From Chloroflexota bacterium (lineage in GTDB: Bacteria > Chloroflexota > Dehalococcoidia > SM23-28-2 > RBG-16-64-32), in the NCBI GenBank assembly GCA_022564695.1, contig JADFKX010000114.1:1-6609 (forward strand): DNA of 6,609 nt, read 5' to 3'. The notes beneath the pieces were generated by a model. It worked only from the letters and a program-made list of their open reading frames with translations. It was not told the origin of the DNA and made no database searches. Position 1 is the stretch's first letter, and the number at the start of each line of letters is the position of its first letter. Positions 1 to 4,365 of this stretch are shown piece after piece. A program made the translations under genes and the position numbers.

Positions 1-121
1 TGTTGTCGATAGCCCCGACAGCGAGACCCCACGCGATTGGAAGGCCTTTGCTGAAGCCTGCATACCGGGCCTCAAGGTCCTGTTCAAGGAGGTCGAACTC
101 CCAGGGCATTCCTTTAAATGA
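1..121 (+). CDS. Partial C-terminal end of an unidentified protein (left edge)
   Basis: The plus frame starting at base 2 is open for 39 codons and stops with TGA at 119-121, giving a tail that ends ELPGHSFK. I do not recognise the family. Base composition drops sharply right after this stop (122-160 is AT-rich with two T-runs), which fits the end of a coding region in a GC-rich genome. The opposite strand is also open here in the codon-aligned frame. It could start at ATG 160 or ATG 109 (MPWEFDLLEQ...) and run off the left edge. Third-position GC is about the same in both readings, so strand is not settled. The plus reading is preferred because codons between 160 and 122 on the minus strand are AT-ending and no good Shine-Dalgarno precedes either minus ATG. 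If plus, the gene converges on the guaA-related strip. Confidence 0.3.
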   Translation, partial: VVDSPDSETPRDWKAFAEACIPGLKVLFKEVELPGHSFK

Positions 122-194
122 TTTTTGCTCTGAGTACGTTGTTGTGAATGATTTTGGCATGAGTTCGCGGGCGATTCGCTACTCTACGGGAAGC

Positions 195-249
195 TCATTC
201 CCACTCGATGGTGCCGGGGGGTTTCGAGGTGATGTCGTAGACGACGCGG
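195..249 (-). repeat. Fossil copy 1 of the guaA 3' end (att-like direct repeat)
   Basis: Read on the minus strand, this 55-bp stretch encodes RVVYDITSKPPGTIEWE followed by TGA, exactly the C-terminal peptide of GMP synthase. It matches the genuine guaA end (1017-1071) at 47 of 55 bases by eye, with mismatches that leave the peptide unchanged. Similarity stops at the Arg codon: upstream codons (250 onward) do not read as GuaA in any way I can see. It is therefore a terminal fragment and not a decayed whole gene. It lies in the same orientation as the other two copies. The most likely role is an attachment-site remnant from site-specific integration into guaA (inference). Confidence 0.85.
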
Positions 250-327
250 AGCACCGCGCACTGAAGTACGCGGCATGGGCGGCATCTCGGGGGCGGCGAG
301 TTCGGCGGGCGGTCTGGTAGTTCCACG
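250..327. other. Gene-free GC-rich spacer
   Basis: Lies between the stop of the DUF2283 gene and guaA-end copy 1. I see no credible gene, no T-tract terminator and no strong inverted repeat. The longer plus-strand reading that crosses it (from a TTG at base 3 to 320) lacks any protein-like character and runs over the guaA-end copy. Confidence 0.5.
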
Positions 328-528
328 TTATGCTGGCTGGTAGACACGGCTGCGGGCGTTGAGGATGCTCAAGCCCACAATCTTGCCTTCGCGCAGCCGG
401 ATAATGACGCCCTGATCAGTGACGTCGGCGTCGTCCGCCGGTTCGGGCTTACCGAAGCTTATATACAGCACGTCACCCTCGTCGTCGTAGTCTAGCTTAA
501 CTTTCCCGGGCACTAGCTTCTTTGCCAT
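328..528 (-). CDS. DUF2283 family protein, possible antitoxin partner
   Basis: A 66-residue protein, MAKKLVPGKV... to the C-terminus RSRVYQPA. The pattern YDDEGDVLYISF near residues 12-23, then GVIIRLREGKIVGLSIL at about 38-54, is characteristic of DUF2283 (PF10049), small beta-rich proteins of unknown biochemical function. The start at ATG 526-528 is chosen because GAGGAGAG lies 7 bases upstream on the coding strand. The same frame is open to an ATG at 657, but that extra N-terminus is the shadow of the neighbouring gene. The reconstructed reading frame of the upstream nuclease-like gene ends at 513-515, so the two genes overlap by 16 bases, which suggests translational coupling. DUF2283 genes often follow small RelE/PBECR- or DUF4258-like genes, so an antitoxin-like role is a reasonable inference, not demonstrated. 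Confidence 0.85.
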   Translation of the reverse strand: MAKKLVPGKVKLDYDDEGDVLYISFGKPEPADDADVTDQGVIIRLREGKIVGLSILNARSRVYQPA

Positions 529-850
529 AGAATTTCTCTCCTCAGCAGCCTCTTGTACCTCGATATAAAGAACGCGGTGATTATGAAGCCCTCGCCATCC
601 AGTTCCCGATAGACGACACATAGGTGTTTGGGCCGCGATGGCGCAATTTGACACCATGTAGCGCCAGCTGCCCTTCGTCCCAGCCCCGCACTATGTAGTC
701 GGGGTCCCCCACGGCGTTCCTTATCTCGTCGAGATATTCCCTCCTGTCTCGGAATTCCGGATGCTGCGCCTCTATCTTACGCCAGATCGTATTGGTAAGT
801 CTGATCTGTCTAGAGAATTTGGAGTGGACGACGAAGAGGACGTCCGTCAT
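513..850 (-). pseudogene. Small PBECR/RelE-like nuclease-fold (toxin-type) gene with a one-base frameshift
   Basis: The first frame runs from ATG 848-850 and would stop at 581. It reads well through IWRKIEAQHPEFRD (residues 22-35) and DEIRNAVGDPDYIV (41-54), up to RGPNTY (72-77), then turns into nonsense. From base 617 the adjacent frame continues with VVYRELDGEGFIITAFF and ends RREILW plus three residues at TAG 513-515. Joining the frames by restoring one base at about 617-620 gives a coherent protein of about 112 residues. Its Trp-x-x-Ile-x-x-x-HPE start, central Pro-Asp and terminal VVYRE...FIITAFF strand resemble small RelE/barnase-like phage nuclease (PBECR-type) proteins. The Shine-Dalgarno AGAGGGA sits just before the start and overlaps the stop codon of guaA-end copy 2. 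The gene would thus be expressed from guaA read-through. As written it encodes a truncated, probably inactive product; an assembly error is possible. Confidence 0.65.
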
Positions 851-861
851 CCGCTATCCCT

Positions 862-903
862 CTACTCCCGCTCGATAGTGCCGGGGGGCTTGGAGGTGAT
901 GTC
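862..903 (-). repeat. Fossil copy 2 of the guaA 3' end (att-like direct repeat)
   Basis: On the minus strand these 42 bases read DITSKPPGTIERE then TAG, the GuaA C-terminus with the near-invariant Trp (TGG) changed to Arg (CGG). Identity to the genuine end (1017-1058) and to copy 1 is 35 of 42 in each case, counted by eye. The match ends abruptly after the GAC codon, and the next bases (904-916) form a GC hairpin. The Trp-to-Arg change suggests it is no longer under selection as coding sequence. Its stop codon lies only 11 bases before the start of the nuclease-like gene. Confidence 0.85.
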
Positions 904-918
904 CCGCCAGAGGCGGAC
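902..918. repeat. GC-rich hairpin, REP-like
   Basis: CGCC-AGA-GGCG with flanking GTC/GAC gives a compact stem with one unpaired C. It abuts the inner edge of guaA-end copy 2. A similar palindrome (TCCGCC-TATC-GGCGGA) occurs at 2672-2687. No T-tract follows on either strand, so it is not an obvious intrinsic terminator. Confidence 0.5.
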
Positions 919-1016
919 AGGCTCCGGTGGAATTGCGGAGGAGTCGTGGCGCCAGATCCTTCGCCCTCCACCCCAACTCGATCCGCCCCCCGCTCGGCTC
1001 AGGATGACAGAATCCG
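904..1016. other. Short gene-free remnant between guaA-end copies 2 and 3
   Basis: This 113-bp interval holds no gene. It begins with a GC hairpin and ends with GGCTCAGGATGACAG (997-1011), which resembles a word common in interspersed intergenic repeats of some GC-rich genomes (from memory, not searched). It is immediately downstream of the genuine guaA stop. In the insertion model it is the residue of an earlier, mostly deleted element. Confidence 0.5.
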
Positions 1017-2732
1017 TTATTCCCATTCGATAGTCCCTGGTGGCTTGGAGGTGATGTCGTAGACGACGCGGTTGACGGCGGGGACCTCGTTGACGATGCG
1101 GTTGGAGATGCGGGCGAGGAGGTCGTAGGGGAGGCGGGCCCAGTCGGCGGTCATGGCGTCCTCGGCGGTGACGGCGCGGAGGGCGACGACGTGGCCGTAG
1201 GTGCGGAGGTCGCCCATGACGCCCACGGACATCGTGTCGGTGAGGACGGCGAACGCCTGCCAGAGGTCGTTGTAGAGCGCCGCCTTCTTCACCTCGTTCA
1301 TCACGATCCAGTCGCTGGCGCGTAGCGTCTCCAGCTTTTCGCGCGTCACCTCGCCGATGATGCGGATGGCGAGGCCGGGCCCGGGGAAGGGCTGGCGGAA
1401 CACCATCTCCTCGGGCAGGCCGAGGGCGAGGCCGACCCTGCGCACCTCGTCCTTGAACAGGTAGCGCAGCGGCTCGATGAGGGTGAAGGTCATCTCCTTG
1501 GGGAGGCCGCCGACGTTGTGGTGGGTCTTGATCTTGACGGCGGCGTTGGTGGCTGTACCTGAGGCGGACGGGCTGCCGCCGCTCTCGATGACGTCCGGGT
1601 AGGTGGTGCCCTGGGCGATGAAGTCGGTTTGGCCCAGCCGGTCGGCCTCCTTCTCGAACACGCGGATGAACGTCTCGCCGATGATGCGGCGCTTCTCCTC
1701 GGGGTCGGTGACACCGGCCAGGAGGTCGAGGAAGCGGTCGCTGGCGTCAACGTAGACGAGGTTGATGTTGAGGTGGCGGTGGAAGGTGTCCTGGACGCGC
1801 TCCGGCTCCTCGCGTCGGAGGAGGCCGTTGTTGACGAAGATGCAGACGAGCTGGTCGCCGACGGCGCGGTGGACGAGGGCGGCGGTGACGGCGGAGTCTA
1901 CGCCGCCGGAGAGGGCGCAGAGGACGCGGCCTTCGCCCACCTGGTTGCGGATGCGGAGGATGGAGTCGGCGATGAAGTTGCCGGGGGTCCAATCTCCCTT
2001 GCAGCCGCAGAGGCGGAGGACGAAGTTCTGGATGAGCGCCTTGCCCTGGGGGGTGTGGACGACCTCCGGGTGGAACTGGAGGCCGATGATGCCGGCTTCG
2101 TTACCCATGACGGCGACGGGCGAGTTCTCGGAGTGGGCGAGGGAGCGGAAGCCGGGTGGCAGCTCGACGACGCGGTCGCCGTGGGACATCCAGACGGGCA
2201 TGGAGGCGGGCATATCGGCGAAGACGTCTGTGGGGGTGTCGCCCTGGTGGATGACGGCGTGGCCGTACTCGCGCTCGTCGGAGGGGGCGACGCGGCCGCC
2301 GAGCTGGTGGGCGACGAGCTGCATGCCGTAGCAGATGGCGAGGACGGGGAGGCCGGAGTCGAAGACGTAGGTGGGGGCGAGGGGAGCGCCTTCGTCGTAG
2401 ACGGAGGCGGGGCCGCCGGAGAGGATGAAGCCGCGGGGGTTAAGCTTCTGGACCTGCTCCCAGGGGGTGTCGAAGGGGACGAGCTCGCAGTAGACGTGAC
2501 AGTCACGGACTCGGCGCGCGATCAGCATGCTATACTGTGAGCCGAAATCGAGGATGACGACCGTTTCCGGCTGGGCAGGGGCTGGTGGTTCGCCCTCGCG
2601 GGGCTGCTGACCTTCGCGCTCGCGGGCGATCTCCAGGTAGGTGGAGACCTCCAGGTCGTCGGAGGTGGGTATCCGCCTATCGGCGGACGGGCTACGAGGA
2701 GTGGTATCGGGGGTGGCTTCGGTTTCGGCCAC
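1017..2732 (-). CDS. guaA: GMP synthase (glutamine-hydrolysing)
   Basis: Converts XMP to GMP using ATP and ammonia from glutamine, the last step of de novo GMP synthesis, in the cytosol. Numbering from an upstream ATG at 2819 (600 residues), the class I glutamine amidotransferase domain starts at ILDFGSQYS (89-97). It has catalytic Cys163 in LAICYGMQ and the His250/Glu252 pair in GLQFHPEV. The ATP-pyrophosphatase P-loop is SGGVDS (304-309). The C-terminal dimerisation domain contains RQPFPGPGLAIRIIGE (475-490) and ends PGTIEWE-TAA. Usual length is about 510-525, so even the preferred GTG start at 2730-2732 (571 residues) leaves a Pro/Glu-rich N-terminal extension of some 60 residues. This GTG follows GGGAGGG at 11 bases. 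The ATG at 2819 is disfavoured because the peptide from it crosses repeat-like DNA and a candidate -10 lies inside it. No ATG, GTG or TTG lies between 2732 and the domain. Confidence 0.95.
   Translation of the reverse strand: MAETEATPDTTPRSPSADRRIPTSDDLEVSTYLEIAREREGQQPREGEPPAPAQPETVVILDFGSQYSMLIARRVRDCHVYCELVPFDTPWEQVQKLNPRGFILSGGPASVYDEGAPLAPTYVFDSGLPVLAICYGMQLVAHQLGGRVAPSDEREYGHAVIHQGDTPTDVFADMPASMPVWMSHGDRVVELPPGFRSLAHSENSPVAVMGNEAGIIGLQFHPEVVHTPQGKALIQNFVLRLCGCKGDWTPGNFIADSILRIRNQVGEGRVLCALSGGVDSAVTAALVHRAVGDQLVCIFVNNGLLRREEPERVQDTFHRHLNINLVYVDASDRFLDLLAGVTDPEEKRRIIGETFIRVFEKEADRLGQTDFIAQGTTYPDVIESGGSPSASGTATNAAVKIKTHHNVGGLPKEMTFTLIEPLRYLFKDEVRRVGLALGLPEEMVFRQPFPGPGLAIRIIGEVTREKLETLRASDWIVMNEVKKAALYNDLWQAFAVLTDTMSVGVMGDLRTYGHVVALRAVTAEDAMTADWARLPYDLLARISNRIVNEVPAVNRVVYDITSKPPGTIEWE
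2672..2687. repeat. Perfect GC hairpin near the guaA start
   Basis: TCCGCC-TATC-GGCGGA is a perfect 6-bp stem with a 4-base loop. It falls inside the N-terminal extension reading of guaA, 43-58 bases downstream of the preferred GTG. It resembles the hairpin at 902-918. It may be a REP-like palindrome captured in the 5' coding region, or an mRNA structure affecting guaA translation. Confidence 0.45.
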
Positions 2733-2747
2733 GGGGCAGGTTGCCCT

Positions 2748-2797
2748 CCCTTCGACAGGCCTGCCTGCCCCTCCTGAGGCGGGCACGTGCCTGGCAG
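2748..2797. repeat. Interspersed-repeat-like GC element upstream of guaA
   Basis: Contains CCCTTCGACAGGC (2748-2760), then an imperfect palindrome with arms TGCCC and CGGGCA around CTCCTGAGG (about 2766-2785), then GTGCCTGGCAGG (2787-2798). The words TTCGACAGGC and CCTGAGG resemble pieces of intergenic repeats seen in many GC-rich metagenome bins (from memory, not searched). In the minus frame it would translate to ASGGAGRPVEGR, a low-complexity string with no GuaA homology. This supports a guaA start downstream of it. Confidence 0.4.
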
Positions 2798-2809
2798 GCT
2801 CTTTTAGCG

Positions 2810-2839
2810 ATGGTAGCATTCGTGGCGATTCGGGGTCAA
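2810..2839 (-). promoter_or_regulatory. Candidate sigma-70-type promoter for guaA
   Basis: On the minus strand TTGACC (2839-2834) is followed after 18 bases by TACCAT (2815-2810). The first matches the -35 consensus at 5 of 6 bases, the second the -10 at 4 of 6. Transcription would begin near 2803, downstream of the ATG at 2819, which again argues for the GTG start at 2732. No purine riboswitch-like structure was recognised between here and the start. The -10 is weak, so this is tentative. Confidence 0.3.
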
Positions 2840-2957
2840 TAGTCGAAGGTGAAGCGCGTAGGTGGTTTAGCGATTCCGTCGGAGGGAGCCGTTTAGCGTT
2901 GTGGTTAGGGCGTAAACGTATCTGTTTGCCGCGCTTCGGCCAGCATGAGGCCTGAGA

Positions 2958-3599
2958 TTGAGCGAAGTGAGGATAGTCCCGGAAAGTGACGGCGCCAGCG
3001 GGGACGAGGCTGTGCGGGTGCTGCGGGACGGCGGGCTGGTCTGCTACCCGACTGATACCGTATACGGGATTGGGGCGGCGGCGGGCGATGACGCGGCCGT
3101 GCGCCGGCTATTCGCCGTGAAGGGACGGTCTCTGGACAAGCCGCTGCCGCTCCTTCTGGCGGACGTCTCGGACGCGGCCCGGGTGGCGGAGGTGACGCCG
3201 CTGGCGAAGTCGCTGGCGACTCGGTTCTGGCCGGGGGCGTTGACGATCGTGATGAGGAAGGCGGTCTCGTATCGGAGCCTGGCGCTGGCGGGCGGAGACA
3301 CCGTGGCGTTGCGAGTGCCGGACCACGAATTCGTGCGCAGGATCGTACGCGCCCTGGGCGAGCCGATCACCGGTACGAGCGCTAACCGCAGCGGTACGCG
3401 CGCGCCCATGTCGGCGGCGGAGGTGGCGTTGCAGATGGGGGAGATGGTGGAGCTGATCATCGATGGCGGGCAGTCTCGAACGGGGCTGGAGTCGACAGTG
3501 ATTGACATAACACGTGATAAACCCGAGATAGTCCGAGAGGGCGCCGTCAGCAGGGGAGAGGTTGAGGAAGCGCTGGGCCGGACGGTACGAGCGGAGTAG
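2958..3599 (+). CDS. tsaC: L-threonylcarbamoyladenylate synthase (TsaC/YrdC/Sua5 family)
   Basis: Makes threonylcarbamoyl-AMP from threonine, bicarbonate and ATP, the first step of the universal t6A37 modification of ANN-decoding tRNAs; cytosolic. The 213-residue product is a single YrdC domain: YPTDTVYGIG (30-39), KGRSLDKPLPLLL (55-67), RFWPGALTIV (89-98), VALRVPDH (116-123), ITGTSANRSG (137-146) and LESTVIDI (177-184). It lacks the extra C-terminal Sua5 domain of the long form, so it is TsaC-like in length. The start is TTG 2958-2960, preceded by ATGAGG at 7 bases; GTG 2967 is an in-frame alternative. The gene is divergent from guaA and lies 16 bases ahead of the acylase gene, so it probably leads an operon. 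The product should work with TsaD/TsaB/TsaE encoded elsewhere. Confidence 0.93.
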   Translation: MSEVRIVPESDGASGDEAVRVLRDGGLVCYPTDTVYGIGAAAGDDAAVRRLFAVKGRSLDKPLPLLLADVSDAARVAEVTPLAKSLATRFWPGALTIVMRKAVSYRSLALAGGDTVALRVPDHEFVRRIVRALGEPITGTSANRSGTRAPMSAAEVALQMGEMVELIIDGGQSRTGLESTVIDITRDKPEIVREGAVSRGEVEEALGRTVRAE

Positions 3600-3615
3600 A
3601 GCAGGAGGTCTGCGG

Positions 3616-4365
3616 ATGTCCATGGGAAGGATGATACGGAGGACGGCGCTGGGGCTGCTGGTGGCCGGGGGGGCGGTCTCAGCGGGGGCATATTACCTGC
3701 TGCGACGGCCGGTGCCGAAGGCGAAGGGCAGGCTGAAGCTGCGGGGATTGAGGGCGGAGGTTGAGATCCTGCGCGACCGCTGGGGCATACCGCATATCTA
3801 CGCGGGAAACCTGCACGACATGTTCTTCGGTGTGGGGTACGCGCAGGCGCAGGACCGGCTATGGCAGATGGAGTTCAACCGACGCGCGGCTTCGGGGACG
3901 CTGGCGGAGGTGCTGGGGGAGGACGCGCTGGAGATCGATCGTCTGACGCGCAGGGTGGGGTTCCGGCGGGTGTCTGAGGCCGAATGGCAGGACGCGGAGG
4001 AGACGGAGAAGGCGGTGCTGGAGGCGTTCAGCGCCGGCGTCAACGCTTACATGGAGAGCAGCCGCATGCCGGTTGAGTTTGGATTACTGCGCTACCGGCC
4101 GAAGCCATGGCATCCGGTTGACACGTTGGCGTTTGGACGTCTGATGTCATGGTCGCTTTCGGGGAACTGGGACAGAGAGATCCTACGCTCTTGGACGGTG
4201 GAACGGTTCGGCGCCAAGGTTATGGAGGCGTTGGAGCCCCTCTATCCACCGGGCAAGCCTCTTATTGTGCCTCCCGGCGCAGAGGCGAAAGGCGCGGGCC
4301 ACTACTGGCGAAGGACTATGACGCCGCGGCCGAGCTCCTGGGTGCGGTGGCCGGCCGCGGGATGA
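3616..4365 (+). CDS. Penicillin acylase family protein, alpha-chain half (frameshifted near its end)
   Basis: N-terminal part of a penicillin-amidase-type Ntn hydrolase (S45 family), enzymes that hydrolyse amide bonds of beta-lactams, acyl-homoserine lactones or other N-acyl compounds; the substrate here is unknown. ATG 3616 is chosen because AGGAGG lies 7 bases upstream; a longer in-frame reading from 3562 overlaps tsaC and has no such site. Residues 7-28 form one hydrophobic segment after MIRR, a signal anchor or uncleaved signal peptide, so export or membrane attachment is likely. Family motifs follow: VEILRDRWGIPHIYA (49-63), GVGYAQAQDRLWQMEFNRR (72-90) and AFSAGVNAYM (138-147). The frame is good to about residue 228 (...GAEAKGAG). 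After that it becomes a Trp/Arg/Pro-rich shadow up to TGA 4363-4365, while the family sequence continues in the frame one base back. One C appears to be missing at 4296-4300 (GGGCC). Confidence 0.85.
   Translation: MSMGRMIRRTALGLLVAGGAVSAGAYYLLRRPVPKAKGRLKLRGLRAEVEILRDRWGIPHIYAGNLHDMFFGVGYAQAQDRLWQMEFNRRAASGTLAEVLGEDALEIDRLTRRVGFRRVSEAEWQDAEETEKAVLEAFSAGVNAYMESSRMPVEFGLLRYRPKPWHPVDTLAFGRLMSWSLSGNWDREILRSWTVERFGAKVMEALEPLYPPGKPLIVPPGAEAKGAGHYWRRTMTPRPSSWVRWPAAG

Noticed and set aside
117..155. Intrinsic terminator at the T-runs after the left-edge gene
   Set aside because: No stable stem lies directly before either T-run.
3..320. Plus-strand reading of 105 codons from TTG at base 3
   Set aside because: Basic, Ser-rich low-character peptide that runs across the guaA-end copy and has no ribosome binding site; treated as a chance frame.
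529..657. Longer N-terminus for the DUF2283 protein
   Set aside because: The extra codons overlap the better-supported C-terminal frame of the nuclease-like gene, and a good Shine-Dalgarno precedes ATG 526-528.
761..1033. Plus-strand 90-codon frame across guaA-end copy 2
   Set aside because: It is antisense to the nuclease-like gene and the guaA copies, and its tail comes from repeat-like GC DNA.
195..1071. CRISPR-like array from the three repeats
   Set aside because: Repeats are coding guaA ends of unequal length with spacings of 667 and 155 bp; no regular repeat-spacer pattern.
1629..2540. Long plus-strand frame of 303 codons antisense to guaA
   Set aside because: Gly/Ala/Asp/Val-rich mirror of a GC3-biased gene; guaA motifs on the other strand are unequivocal.
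2733..2957. Purine riboswitch or T-box ahead of guaA or tsaC
   Set aside because: No recognisable aptamer core or T-tract terminator; only GC hairpins and a weak promoter candidate.
3562..3615. Earlier ATG start for the acylase
   Set aside because: It overlaps the end of tsaC, and an AGGAGG site is placed correctly for ATG 3616.
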